From NCBI GenBank assembly GCA_000482145.1, contig AUXH01000105.1:1-40762 (forward strand): 40,762 bases of DNA, read 5' to 3'. Positions within the stretch are counted from its first letter, which is position 1; the number at the start of each line of letters is the position of its first letter. The DNA is from Strigomonas culicis. Lineage: Eukaryota > Euglenozoa > Kinetoplastea > Trypanosomatida > Trypanosomatidae. The notes under the pieces are model-generated. The model was not told the origin of the DNA. It ran no database searches and saw nothing but the letters and a program-made list of their open reading frames with translations. Below, piece by piece: positions 6,882 through 16,123 of this stretch. A program made the translations under genes and the position numbers.

Positions 6882-8633
6882 ATGTCTGCCGCTGCTGGAG
6901 CCGCCGCCGCTGACGCCGCTGTGGACACGAAGCGCGACCTGAAGGTGCTGCAGTCAGGCCGCCCCGTCCCTGGCTACTCTAACCCACCGGAGCTGATGGA
7001 GGCGCACCTGAAGCGGACGGGTGGCCACCCGTACTTCCGGTTCCCCCCGGAGCCGAACGGCTTCCTCCACATCGGTCACGCGAAGAGCATGAACCTGAAC
7101 TTCGGCAGCGCCCTCGCGCACGACGGCAAGTGCTACCTCCGCTACGATGACACGAACCCCGAGGCGGAGGAGCAGGTGTACATCGACGCCATCCAGGAGA
7201 TGGTGGCCTGGATGGGGTGGAAGCCGGACTGGATCACCTTCTCGTCGGACTACTTTGATCAGCTGCACGAATTCGCGATTCAGCTGATCAAGAACGGGAA
7301 GGCGTACGTGGACCACAGCACGCAGCAGCAGCTGAAGGAGCAGCGCGAGCTCCGGGTGAACAGCCCGTGGCGGGATCGCGCAGTGGCGGAGAACCTGCTG
7401 CTCTTCGAGCACATGCGCCAGGGCCGCTACGCTGAGGGCGAGGCGACGCTGCGCGTGAAGGCAGACATGCAGCACGACAACCCGAACATGCGTGACTTCA
7501 TTGCCTACCGCGTCAAGTACGTGGCGCACCCGCACATCAAGGACAAGTGGTGCATCTACCCCAGCTACGACTACACGCACTGCCTTATCGATGCGCTTGA
7601 GGACGTGGACTACAGCTTGTGCACGTTGGAGTTCGAGACGCGCCGAGAGAGCTACTTCTGGCTGCTGGAGCAGCTGAACCTGTACCGCCCGCACGTGTGG
7701 GAGTTCAGCCGCCTCAACGTCACGGGCACCCTCCTGTCCAAGCGCAAGATCAACGTTCTCGTGAAGAAGGGTATCGTGCGCGGCTTCAACGATCCCCGGC
7801 TCATGACGCTGGCCGGCATGCGGCGCCGCGGCTACACGCCGAAGGCGATCAACAAGTTCTGCGATCTCATCGGTATCACGCGCTCTATGAACGTTATCCA
7901 GAATGCGATGCTGGAGAACAGCCTTCGCGAGGACTTAGACGAGCGCTGCGAGCGCCGCATGATCATCCCCGACCCGATCAAGGTGGTGGTCGACAACTGG
8001 CAGGGCGAAAAGGAGGTCGAGTGTGCCAACCACCCGCGCTTCCCCGAGCTCGGTTCGCGCAAGCTCAAGTTCACGAACATCTTCTACATCGACCGCAGCG
8101 ACTTCCACACGGAGGACGACAACCCCAAGTTCTACGGCCTCGCACCCGGGCCCCGCGCGGTGGGCCTCAAGTACAGCGGCAACATCGTGTGCAAGAGCTT
8201 TGAGGCGGACAAAAACGGCCGTCCGTTCCTCATCCACGTCGACATCGACTTTGAGCGCACGACGAAGCCCAAGACGAACATCACGTGGGTCTCCGAGGCT
8301 GACAGCGTGCCGGTGGAGTTCCGCCTCTACAGCGCACTACTGAAGGACGATCGCGCCGCTATCGAGCCCAATTTTCTCGAGTTCATCGACGAGAACAGCG
8401 AAACGATCGTGCAGGGGTACGCGGAGCGGAGCGTGGACGCACTGAAGCCCTTTGAGTCTGTGCAGGCGGAACGTTTCGGCTACTTCGTAGTGGACCTGGA
8501 CACCGTGCCCGGGCATGTGGTGATGAACCGTGTGCTGGGTCTGCGCGAGGACAAGGAGAAGGTGGTGCCGGCGGGGAACAGCCGCGAGAGTAAGAAGGCG
8601 AGCAAGAAGAGCGAAAAGCAGGCCGCTAAATAA
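6882..8633 (+). CDS. GlnRS: Glutaminyl-tRNA synthetase
   Basis: This class I synthetase charges tRNA-Gln with glutamine in the cytosol; the single trypanosomatid enzyme is thought also to serve the mitochondrion. The protein has 583 residues. The class I signature HIGH is at 63-66 in PNGFLHIGHAKSMNLNFG and the KMSKS-equivalent LSKRK at 285-289. The context CTLEFETRRESYFWLLEQL plus the beta-barrel anticodon-binding C-terminal half identify GlnRS rather than GluRS. There is no long N-terminal helical domain as in yeast or human GlnRS; instead a short Ala-rich leader (1-16). The C-terminus ends in a Lys/Ser-rich tail (about 565-583). The upstream in-frame extension from 6684 is rich in Lys runs from A-tracts and lies largely before the acceptor, so ATG 6882 is chosen. 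Very secure. Confidence 0.96.
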   Translation: MSAAAGAAAADAAVDTKRDLKVLQSGRPVPGYSNPPELMEAHLKRTGGHPYFRFPPEPNGFLHIGHAKSMNLNFGSALAHDGKCYLRYDDTNPEAEEQVYIDAIQEMVAWMGWKPDWITFSSDYFDQLHEFAIQLIKNGKAYVDHSTQQQLKEQRELRVNSPWRDRAVAENLLLFEHMRQGRYAEGEATLRVKADMQHDNPNMRDFIAYRVKYVAHPHIKDKWCIYPSYDYTHCLIDALEDVDYSLCTLEFETRRESYFWLLEQLNLYRPHVWEFSRLNVTGTLLSKRKINVLVKKGIVRGFNDPRLMTLAGMRRRGYTPKAINKFCDLIGITRSMNVIQNAMLENSLREDLDERCERRMIIPDPIKVVVDNWQGEKEVECANHPRFPELGSRKLKFTNIFYIDRSDFHTEDDNPKFYGLAPGPRAVGLKYSGNIVCKSFEADKNGRPFLIHVDIDFERTTKPKTNITWVSEADSVPVEFRLYSALLKDDRAAIEPNFLEFIDENSETIVQGYAERSVDALKPFESVQAERFGYFVVDLDTVPGHVVMNRVLGLREDKEKVVPAGNSRESKKASKKSEKQAAK

Positions 8634-9099
8634 GAAGTGGCCTCCGTTTTTGTATTATCGACATGATCCTCTCTGATACTGGTGACGAGCACGAGTGAGT
8701 TTTTTTTTTCCTTAAGCATAACACACATTTTTTTTTTTAAAGGTAGGACGATGCGTTAAGTATTAGTATACGTATATTTACACTTGTGATAATGTATGCC
8801 CTGGTCTGTCTCCTCCAATTTAGATTTGCAAACTGGCGTATGCTGAACAACCGATTTCTTGAGTCCTATATGTGGGCTTTTTTTGTTTTTTCTTAACATC
8901 TCTGTCACTTTCACTAACTATCTTTTTTTTTCCTTCATCTTTTTCTCTTGCATCCTCGAAGACGCACACGTAGATTCATAGACGTGTCAAGCTCCGCGAA
9001 AAAAACAGAAATAAACGCACGTTTAACGTTGCAGCATTAAAGCGATACACATTCATTCATACACCCACCCACCGACACATAGACGTACCTATAGAGGCC
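8634..9099 (+). promoter_or_regulatory. Intergenic region with trans-splice signal for MSH3
   Basis: T-rich 3'UTR with several long T runs (about 8700, 8728, 8878). The polypyrimidine tract at about 8917-8957 is followed by the first AG at 8960-8961, predicting an MSH3 5'UTR of about 138 bases. No gene is seen. Confidence 0.6.
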
Positions 9100-11844
9100 A
9101 TGACGAAGCGCAGTCGTGATGACGCGGCTGACGTACGACACGCGATCGAGCTCATCTGCTGCCGCGCTGCGCGGCCGGACGAGGTGGAGGGCACCTCGCT
9201 GACGCCCCTGGAGCGGCAAGTCGTAGAGCTCAAGGAGGTGCTGCCGCCCTCCGCCATCCTCATGGTGGCCTGCGGCTATCGCGTGAAGGTGTACGGCCGC
9301 GACAGCCAGGCGGTGAGCCGGCGCTGCGGCATCATGTGCATCCCGGGGCAGCCCTTTGTGTACAGCAGCTTCCCTTACACGCGCGTCGACCTCTACGTGC
9401 ACCGGCTGGTCTCGATGGGCTACCACGTCGCCTTCGCGGACCAGGAGTCTGCGGCGGTGCGCGCGGTTGAGGGCAAGAGCGGCATCTTCAGGCGCACGGT
9501 GTCGCAGGTGTACAGCCGCGGCACGCTGCTCCCCAGCGAGCGCGTGCTGACCATCGGCGGCGGCGGCGACGCGAAGGCGGCGGACGCGGCAGAGGAGGAC
9601 GAGGACGGCGACGACGGCCCCAGTGCGGTGGCGCCGCCGGAGCTGGAGCGGGAGGCCTCGGACCTCTTCCTCTGCTTCATCCAGCCGGCCGCCACGGCGG
9701 AGCTGCGCCTGGTGCTGGTCAGCTTCGTCTTGTTGCAGCGGCGCGTCTTCACCGTCCGCACGGCGCTGGAGCTCGAGGACGTGGTCCGCCAGCACGACAT
9801 TGTGGAGCTCATCCTGCTGGCAGGCGCGGCGAAGGATGGCAGCGGCCCACTGGCCGCGCTGAAGGAGGACTACGGGCGCGTGCTGCACCACGTCCTGCCC
9901 CTGCACTGCGGCCCCACCCCGAACGGCGAGGAGGACGGCAAGACGGTGTGCGTGACTGGCTTCAGCGCCGCCGGCGCCGCGCGCTCGCTGGACGCGGCGA
10001 TAGAGGCGTACCTCGCGCCCTTCCGGCTCGCCCACGTCTACGCGCAGCTGTGCGGCGGCGGCGGCGCGCCTACGGCCGCGGCCGCCGCGCGGCCCGGCCG
10101 CGTGGTGCGGCTGCCGGGCACCACGCTGCGCGCCCTGGACCTGCTGAGCAGCAGCGCCGGCGCGAAGGGGTCCGTGCTGCACCTGATGGACCACAGCGCC
10201 ACCGTGTGCGGGGCGCGGCGGCTGCGGGCGTGGCTGGCGGCCCCGCTGGCCGCCGTCGGCGACGTGGCCGCTCGCCAGGACGTGGTGGCCTTCCTTCTGC
10301 GAGGCGCCGACGGCGGGTGCGTGGAGGGGCTGCTGCGGGAGTGCGGCAAGGTCGGGGACGTGGAGGCGACCATGGGCAAACTGTACGCGAAGCGCTGTGG
10401 GGTGCTCGAGTACATCCGTGTCCTGCGGATGGCACGGAGCGTGTGCCTCTTGGCGAAAGAAGCCAAGGCGAGTGCCACCGCGCCGCTGCCTGCGCTTCTC
10501 GATCAACAGCTGTCGCTGTGCTCTTCCTCCGTCATCGAGGAGTTTTTGAGCACCCACGCGGCCGAGCTCCACTCCACGGCCACAAACCCGCTTGATTTCT
10601 TCACAGAGAAGGGCGTGGCCGTGCCGCAGCGCCTGCAGGACCTCATGCGGGCGCGCGACCACGCCCTGGCCGCCCTGGCGGACGAGCTGGAGCGCGTGAA
10701 GCACGTGCTGCAGCTGCCCGGCCTGGAGTACCGCTCCATTGGCGGCACGCCCTTCCTGCTGGACATCCCGTCGTCCAAGACGGGCAGGGCGGAGGCCGAC
10801 TGGCTGGTGCTCACCCGCACCAAGACCAACGTGCGCTACCACACACCGGTGATCATCGAGCAGAACACGGCCCTCTGCGCGGCGCGCGAGCGACTCGTGG
10901 CAGGGGCCAACGAGGAGTGGGAGCAGAAGCAACACGAGCTGGCAACGAACGACGCCGTGAAGGAGGCACTGGGTGGTCTGATCGACGCGGTGGCCACCCT
11001 CGACGCCCTTCGCAGCCTCAGCATCACCTCCGGCGGCGCTGGCTACGTGCGACCTCGCATGACAGCCGCGGACAGTGCGGAGGCGGTCGTTTCCATCAAA
11101 GGCGCGCGCCATCCCGTGCTCGACCGGCTGCTCCCGGGCGGCTATGTGGGCTGCGACGTGCAGCTCGCAGCGGGCGGTACGTGGCTGCTGACCGGGCCGA
11201 ATATGGGGGGCAAGTCCGCCTTCATGCGCATGATCGGCCTGCTCGCCGTCATGGCGCAGATGGGGTGTTACCTGCCGGCCGCCTCTGCGCAGCTGCCCGT
11301 CTTCTCCGGCGTGTACTGCCGGATGGGCGCGAGCGACTCCATCTTGGAGGGCTCCTCCACCTTTCTGACGGAGATGGATGAGACTAACCGCATTCTGCGC
11401 GCGGACGGCCTCTCGTCGGCCCTTGTACTGATGGACGAGCTCGGGCGCGGCACGAGCAGCTTTGACGGCGCCGCCGTCGCGGCCGCGACGCTCGAACACC
11501 TCCTGCGGGTGCGCGCCACCGTGCTCTTCGTGACCCACTACAGCTACATCTGCGAGCCCTACGCGCAGCGTGCGCATGGCCGCGTCGCGTGCTACTACAT
11601 GGGCTTTGAGGAGAAGGAGGTGCGCGGCGAGGACGGAAAAACAGAAAAGAAGCTAATCTTCACCTACCAGCCGTGCCGCGGCATCACGCCGTCCAGCTTC
11701 GGCGTGGAGGTGGCGCAGCTCGCCGGGCTTCCCGCGTGCGTGACGGAGGAGGCGCGGCGGCTCAGTGCTGAGGGCGAGCGGGAGCAAGTGCAGCGACTCA
11801 GCGCATTGAGGGTGAAGCAGTTTTTACACGGTGCGAGCAAGTAA
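9100..11844 (+). CDS. MSH3: DNA mismatch repair protein MSH3 (MutS homologue)
   Basis: MSH3 pairs with MSH2 to form MutS-beta, which binds insertion/deletion loops and starts mismatch repair. The 914-residue protein has the MutS mismatch-binding domain I at about 40-130. Its pattern (VACGYRVKVYGRD, then SFPYTRVDLYVHRLVSMGY and DQESAAVRAVEG) matches MSH3 better than MSH6 or MSH2, and the Phe-x-Glu wedge of MSH6 is absent. Connector, lever and clamp regions follow. The ABC ATPase has Walker A TGPNMGGKS (698-706, Lys705) and Walker B LVLMDELGRG (Asp779, Glu780), with the signature SSTFLTEMDE between. Acidic/Ala low-complexity inserts (about 155-180) are lineage-specific. It lies near PCNA, a known MSH3 partner, but this may be coincidence of a polycistron. 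A QxxLxxFF PIP box was not seen at the N-terminus. Confidence 0.93.
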   Translation: MTKRSRDDAADVRHAIELICCRAARPDEVEGTSLTPLERQVVELKEVLPPSAILMVACGYRVKVYGRDSQAVSRRCGIMCIPGQPFVYSSFPYTRVDLYVHRLVSMGYHVAFADQESAAVRAVEGKSGIFRRTVSQVYSRGTLLPSERVLTIGGGGDAKAADAAEEDEDGDDGPSAVAPPELEREASDLFLCFIQPAATAELRLVLVSFVLLQRRVFTVRTALELEDVVRQHDIVELILLAGAAKDGSGPLAALKEDYGRVLHHVLPLHCGPTPNGEEDGKTVCVTGFSAAGAARSLDAAIEAYLAPFRLAHVYAQLCGGGGAPTAAAAARPGRVVRLPGTTLRALDLLSSSAGAKGSVLHLMDHSATVCGARRLRAWLAAPLAAVGDVAARQDVVAFLLRGADGGCVEGLLRECGKVGDVEATMGKLYAKRCGVLEYIRVLRMARSVCLLAKEAKASATAPLPALLDQQLSLCSSSVIEEFLSTHAAELHSTATNPLDFFTEKGVAVPQRLQDLMRARDHALAALADELERVKHVLQLPGLEYRSIGGTPFLLDIPSSKTGRAEADWLVLTRTKTNVRYHTPVIIEQNTALCAARERLVAGANEEWEQKQHELATNDAVKEALGGLIDAVATLDALRSLSITSGGAGYVRPRMTAADSAEAVVSIKGARHPVLDRLLPGGYVGCDVQLAAGGTWLLTGPNMGGKSAFMRMIGLLAVMAQMGCYLPAASAQLPVFSGVYCRMGASDSILEGSSTFLTEMDETNRILRADGLSSALVLMDELGRGTSSFDGAAVAAATLEHLLRVRATVLFVTHYSYICEPYAQRAHGRVACYYMGFEEKEVRGEDGKTEKKLIFTYQPCRGITPSSFGVEVAQLAGLPACVTEEARRLSAEGEREQVQRLSALRVKQFLHGASK

Positions 11845-12122
11845 CGCAAAACAACTGTGGCTGGCGAATGCTAATCGTAGCAGTAAGGAGGAAGGTGACT
11901 TTGGGTCACTGACATGAGCTGATTGTACGGTGATCTATGCCACTGTTTCGCTGGTTTCTTTCTTGGTGTTGTCTTCTTTATCAGTGGGCTTCTCTTTCCT
12001 CTTTTTCTTTTGCATTGTCTACTTTAGTGCGCTTCGAAGTGATAACACAACTTTTTTTCCCCTCTTTTATTAGTGTGTGTGTGTGTGTGTGGCAGAAGGA
12101 GATACGTCCGGCGTGCGTGGCA
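11845..12122 (+). promoter_or_regulatory. Intergenic region with (GT)9 repeat at the splice acceptor of the HRD1-like gene
   Basis: A pyrimidine tract at about 12050-12069 is followed by AG 12072-12073, a (GT)9 repeat (12073-12090), then AG 12094-12095. Either AG could be used. An open frame extends upstream to ATG 11937, but that lies before the tract. Confidence 0.55.
12073..12090 (+). repeat. (GT)9 dinucleotide repeat
   Basis: Nine GT units lie between two candidate splice-acceptor AGs upstream of the HRD1-like gene. Confidence 0.9.
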
Positions 12123-13703
12123 ATGGTCAATATTTCCTCTTTAAAGAGCGTATCGGTGTACATTGCGGCGAGTTACATCCTCTGCTTTCTATTTGCCTTT
12201 GATTATGCCAATGCCTACGAGGGAGTGTTCGAAACGGTGATCGCATTGTCAACTTCGACCGTCTTCCGGCTCCTCGCGATCAACGTGGTGATAGCAACGC
12301 ACTGTCTGCTGTGGAAGCTCATGCAGGGCATCTTCTTCGGCAAGTTGTACGCAGCTGAGATTGTGGCGCTGAAGAGTACCGTTCCATTTTTTCTAGCGGA
12401 ATGCGCCATTGTGTGCTTGCTCGGCAACCAGTTCATTGGCCCTGTCTTTTGTGTCTGCTTACTGCTGACCTTCGTAGACCGTCTCTTACACAGCCTGTCC
12501 GCGGAGCGCCTGGTGACGCTGTCGACGCTGCCGGCGGGTCCGGAGCGTGCGAATAGGGTAGGGCGACTGGGGCTTTTCCTCGTCGTGGCGGTGTCTGTCA
12601 ACTACAGCGCCAGCGTGCATGCGTGGCATGCGGTTCCCAACGCCACAGACGACGCAGCGAAGAGCCTCATGTATTATAGCTGTGTCATATTTGTTCAGCT
12701 AACGCTGAGCGATGTGCGCCAGGCATTCAAGCTTCTCTACCAACAGCTGGTGGAGGACAGGACGTCCTTCTTCTTCTTTGTCGAGAAGTTCTTCGAAATA
12801 TGTGAGCCGCTCATTGTCATCTTGACGGTGTTGTACATATGGCTCCAGTCCGGGAACCTGCCTGGCATGTTGCTGCACTCCGTCTCCAAACACGCGATGG
12901 GGTTGTACACGAACGTCGTCGCCCTCGGCCGCTACGTGCGGCTCTCGCAGCGGGTGAAGTCCCTGCCGTGCGCGTCGGAACAGGACCTCGCACGCGACCC
13001 CGCCTGCACGATATGCTACGACCAGATGGAGCTGCACCAGCACTGCCGCGTGCTGCCGTGCGGACACGTGTACCACGAGGGCTGTCTGCGGCACTGGTTC
13101 GAGTCGCGCGCCACCTGCCCCTACTGCCGCGACAACGTGTTGGAGCGGAAGGCGGCCGCGCCCGCGGCTGCCGCGCCGCCACCGCCGGAGGCGCCGCCGC
13201 CAGAGCCGGAGCACGAGATCCACGCGGGCGACCAAGGCGCGAATCCGGTGCTGACGGAGAACGAGCTCCTCAGTGCCTATGGGCAGTACCTTGCTTTTCT
13301 GCGACAGCAGCAGGAGGCAGAGGTGCCGGCCGCTGCCGAGGCGCCCAGCGAGGGCGGCGCGGCGGCACAAGCGGCAGCCAGCGGCCCCGTGCCGGCGGCG
13401 ACGGCCCGCGCCTCGCCCCCGCCGGAGGCACGCCCCGTCGGTGAGGCGAGCAGTGGCGCTCCGCCTGAGAGGGATGTAGGAGGCGACGAAGGGAGGAGCG
13501 CAGAAGCGGCGGTGGCGGCGGCCGCGAGAGCCTCGAGGTCTGTGTCGACTTCCCAGAGCGGTTCGCCAAAGCGATACTTAGCAACGGACCGCCGCGCCGC
13601 AAGAACGGAGGTGGAAAAGGCGTTTGAGACGTTCCTGGCTGAGGTAGAGGAGGCACAAAACCGCTTTCTAGAGACACTGGAAACAGTGTGGGAACGGCGG
13701 TGA
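12123..13703 (+). CDS. HRD1: HRD1/synoviolin-like ER membrane RING E3 ubiquitin ligase
   Basis: HRD1 is the multi-spanning ER ligase and retrotranslocation channel of ERAD. This 526-residue protein has about six to eight hydrophobic segments in residues 1-265. They include a conserved HRD1 block (MQGIFFGKLYAAEIVALKS) that aligns with the FFGxLRAAE block of synoviolin. A RING-H2 follows: C295-x2-C298, C313, H315, H318, C321, C332-x2-C335 (C3H2C3), within CTICYD, LPCGHVYHEGCLRHWF and CPYC. Residues about 340-500 are low-complexity Ala/Pro/Glu, and the last 40 residues look helical. The in-frame extension to 11937 lies before the splice acceptor and is not homologous, so ATG 12123 is chosen. The AMFR/gp78-type CUE domain is not seen. 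The later UBR protein is a second E3 in the window. Secure call. Confidence 0.9.
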   Translation: MVNISSLKSVSVYIAASYILCFLFAFDYANAYEGVFETVIALSTSTVFRLLAINVVIATHCLLWKLMQGIFFGKLYAAEIVALKSTVPFFLAECAIVCLLGNQFIGPVFCVCLLLTFVDRLLHSLSAERLVTLSTLPAGPERANRVGRLGLFLVVAVSVNYSASVHAWHAVPNATDDAAKSLMYYSCVIFVQLTLSDVRQAFKLLYQQLVEDRTSFFFFVEKFFEICEPLIVILTVLYIWLQSGNLPGMLLHSVSKHAMGLYTNVVALGRYVRLSQRVKSLPCASEQDLARDPACTICYDQMELHQHCRVLPCGHVYHEGCLRHWFESRATCPYCRDNVLERKAAAPAAAAPPPPEAPPPEPEHEIHAGDQGANPVLTENELLSAYGQYLAFLRQQQEAEVPAAAEAPSEGGAAAQAAASGPVPAATARASPPPEARPVGEASSGAPPERDVGGDEGRSAEAAVAAAARASRSVSTSQSGSPKRYLATDRRAARTEVEKAFETFLAEVEEAQNRFLETLETVWERR

Positions 13704-14066
13704 CTGAAGTCATGAAAAAAAAAAAAAGGTGTGTTTCAGAGCGGAGGAATAGGACTCTTGTGTACCTTTTTCTCGGATGGATGATGTTTTGTTTCTGTGT
13801 TTTCGTTCTCATTTTTCTTTATTTTAGGTGCGTGGATGTGTGCTCGTCTCGCCAGCATTCCTTGTTGTTGTGTGTATCTTAAGCTAGCCAGATGCTGCAC
13901 GTCTGGTTCCAAACCTTTACTATGTGTATATGTGTGTGCATGTACGCCTGTACACAATGTCTCTTCATTCATGCTCACTGACCTCCTTCCCCCTTTCCCT
14001 CGTTTTATGGCCGCACAGAGTAGTAATCCATCCATAGCGATACTGAGCGCGCCCCGAGCACTCGCC
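13704..14066 (+). promoter_or_regulatory. Intergenic region with trans-splice signal
   Basis: 3'UTR with a T-rich stretch (about 13780-13830). The best pyrimidine tract is 13982-14006 with the first AG at 14017-14018. An in-frame ATG at 14007 lies just before that AG, so ATG 14067 is the likelier start of the next gene. Confidence 0.5.
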
Positions 14067-14909
14067 ATGTTCCGACCCACCCTTGCGCTGTGCGCCTCGC
14101 TGCGGTACCGACGGCCCTACTGGATGCTGTTCCTCAAGGACGCAGACAACTGGAAGATCTACACCGTCATCCAGCAGCCGGACCACCAGCGCACGGAGAT
14201 GATGTACCAGGCGTGGCTGGGCGGGCTCGACCGGCCGTACGTGCGGCCCAAGTGCATGGCGCACCAGCCGACGTGGCTGACGAAGAAGCGACACCTGCTG
14301 CGCAAGGCGCGGCTGGACGGCGCGGAGACGCCGCTGGAGAAGTACGTGCTGGAGTGGCACAAGCGGTTCCACTCCTTCCAGGGAACAGAGCGGCCGACGG
14401 CGGACGACCTACACACCGCCTTCGACCTCGTGGAGCGCCCGCTGGACCTTAGTTACGCCTGCCAGCTTCTCAACACGTGCCGCAACGTGAACAACATCCG
14501 ATTCGATGCGGACACGTTTCTCATTTTCGTAGAGGCGTGCATGCGCGTGGACCGCAAGGACTGCGCGCAGTATGCGCTGGAGAAGGCGCCACAGTTGGGC
14601 TTCTGGCACATCGACGAAAACTGCCGGAAGTATCTGGTTGGCGAGCAGACCTGGTACAAGCTGTCCCCGCTAGACAACATGTACTATCCTTTAGACGAGA
14701 ACGTAGAGCTCAACAAGACGAGATCCGCCCCGGAACCAACGGCGGCAGCTGGCGTGAAGAGCGGTGGCGCGGACGGAGACGCGGAGGAGCCGGTGGATGA
14801 CGAGATTGCGCGGTTGCAGGCGGAGCTGGAGGCGTTGGAGAAGGAGGCTAGTGTTGCAGAGGAAGATGTGGAAGGAGTGGTTGATGGTGACGATGTTCAC
14901 AAGAAGTAA
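14067..14909 (+). CDS. Probable mitochondrial protein, unknown function
   Basis: I do not recognise a family with confidence. The 280-residue protein begins MFRPTLALCASLRYRRPYW, an Arg-rich, acid-free leader of the kind used for mitochondrial import. Residues about 25-110 are rich in Trp, Tyr, His, Lys and Arg, like kinetoplastid-specific mitoribosomal or RNA-processing subunits. Residues about 115-200 look helical and may form a helical-repeat segment (KDCAQYALEKAPQLGFWHID). The last 60 residues are an acidic, probably coiled-coil tail with a Lys-Lys end. ATG 14067 is preferred over 14007 because it lies after the first AG following the polypyrimidine tract. A mitoribosomal or mitochondrial RNA-complex subunit is my best guess from composition alone. 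That it is a real gene is secure; its role is not. Confidence 0.75.
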   Translation: MFRPTLALCASLRYRRPYWMLFLKDADNWKIYTVIQQPDHQRTEMMYQAWLGGLDRPYVRPKCMAHQPTWLTKKRHLLRKARLDGAETPLEKYVLEWHKRFHSFQGTERPTADDLHTAFDLVERPLDLSYACQLLNTCRNVNNIRFDADTFLIFVEACMRVDRKDCAQYALEKAPQLGFWHIDENCRKYLVGEQTWYKLSPLDNMYYPLDENVELNKTRSAPEPTAAAGVKSGGADGDAEEPVDDEIARLQAELEALEKEASVAEEDVEGVVDGDDVHKK

Positions 14910-15217
14910 GCCAAAAAAAAAACCGCAGCGTGGATTTTCATGAAGATATCAAACTCATTATGAAGCACATTTTAAAACTAAACGAACCAACAAAAAAATA
15001 AAAATAGAAAGAAAAGACAGGAATAAGAGAGAGAGAGAGAGAGAGGGGAATGCCACATTCCACAATGTTTCATATTCTATTCTCCCACCTTTCTACTATG
15101 CTGTTATTAAGTGTTCTATTTGTTTTTGTTTCTACTTACTGTTTTTTCTTCTTCCCCTCTCTCCTCTTCCTACAAGTGCTTCCGCATCTCCGTTCCGTCT
15201 CACTTGTTCGCAGCGTC
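14910..15217 (+). promoter_or_regulatory. Intergenic region: A-rich 3'UTR, (AG)n repeat, long pyrimidine tract
   Basis: A-rich 3'UTR, then an (AG)n microsatellite at about 15026-15045. A long pyrimidine-rich stretch spans about 15085-15171 with first AG 15175-15176 and another at 15212-15213, only five bases before the ATG at 15218. The first AG gives the more usual 5'UTR length. Confidence 0.55.
15026..15045 (+). repeat. (AG)n dinucleotide repeat
   Basis: About ten AG units in the 3'UTR upstream of the TMEM164-like gene. Confidence 0.9.
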
Positions 15218-16123
15218 ATGTCGTTTGTGCGGTTCTGTTCGGATGTAGCGCAGCTCGTCGTGCCTGACGTGCTGTCGGACGCGCTGCTGCACTTCGGACA
15301 GCGCACAGGGCTCTCCTGGGGGCCGACGCCGCTCCACCTGTACTGGTTTCAATCTCCGAAGGAGCACATCTTCCAGTTTGCCGTGGTGATGCTCACCTGC
15401 ACGCTCTTGTACCAGCAGTCCAAGGGGTTCGCCGCGCGCGCGAAGGCGGCGCTGGGCGCCAGGGGCGTCGGCTGGTCCGTGCGGTGCCCCATCAACACCG
15501 CCATCAGCATGGTGCTGCTGCTGTGCTTCGCGTCCCAAGTGTACGCGAAGGGCAGCCGTGCGCAGCCGCTCATCCAGCTCGGGTGGCTGCTCATGCCGTG
15601 CCACGTCATCACGCTCGTGTGGACGTGGGTATTCCTGCACCAGGGCCCGCAGCACTACGCCACGAACTGCTACCTCGCGACGCTGTTCCTTGACTGGTGG
15701 TGGTCGCCGCTGGCGGCGCTCCTCGTGCCCGACCGCAGCGACCACGTGTTCCCGTTCGAGTCCACCATCTTCCGCGTGCACCACGGCCTGCTGATCGGGC
15801 TGCCCTTCTACTACGCGCTGCGGTACCACACGCTGGGGCTCAGCCGTGCGCATGTGTGCCACCTGACGCTCATCCCAGTCCTGATCAGCTTCGGCATCTT
15901 CACCGTCTACGCGCTCTTCACGGGGCTGAACCTCAACTACATGCTGTACCCGCCCAGCGTGGGCGGTCTGCCGGCCGTGTTCCGCTCCCCCTTCTACCGC
16001 CCGGCGTTCGCCCTCGCGCAGGTCACGCTGTCCGTCGTGGACAACGTGCTGCTCCGCGGCGCCGCAGCCGCGTGCTGCGGTGCGGCAAGGAAGCTGCGCC
16101 GGGCCGTGCGGAAGGTGGCGTAG
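15218..16123 (+). CDS. TMEM164-family membrane protein (putative ether-phospholipid acyltransferase)
   Basis: This 301-residue protein has about six or seven membrane segments. Three blocks match what I know of human TMEM164: LLMPCHVITLVW (Cys128), FPFESTIFRVHHGLL (His189), and GLNLNYMLYPP followed by SPFYRPAF. TMEM164 has been described as an acyltransferase that puts polyunsaturated acyl chains on ether phospholipids through a conserved Cys and His; the equivalents here are Cys128 and His189. Trypanosomatids are rich in ether lipids, so a conserved activity is plausible but untested. The C-terminal 25 residues are basic (ARKLRRAVRKVA), probably cytosolic. ATG 15218 follows the acceptor, and the upstream in-frame extension is T-rich noise. 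Family call is fairly secure from motif order; function is by homology only. Confidence 0.82.
   Translation: MSFVRFCSDVAQLVVPDVLSDALLHFGQRTGLSWGPTPLHLYWFQSPKEHIFQFAVVMLTCTLLYQQSKGFAARAKAALGARGVGWSVRCPINTAISMVLLLCFASQVYAKGSRAQPLIQLGWLLMPCHVITLVWTWVFLHQGPQHYATNCYLATLFLDWWWSPLAALLVPDRSDHVFPFESTIFRVHHGLLIGLPFYYALRYHTLGLSRAHVCHLTLIPVLISFGIFTVYALFTGLNLNYMLYPPSVGGLPAVFRSPFYRPAFALAQVTLSVVDNVLLRGAAAACCGAARKLRRAVRKVA

Noticed and set aside
10063..10095. Gly/Ala-rich GGGGAPTAAAAA segment of MSH3 as a possible frameshift or insertion
   Set aside because: The frame is continuous and the downstream MutS domains are intact; it is a low-complexity lineage insert.
11937..12122. 62-residue N-terminal extension of the HRD1-like protein
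   Set aside because: It spans the pyrimidine tract and both candidate acceptor AGs, and is Phe/Ser/Val-rich and not part of the HRD1 family.
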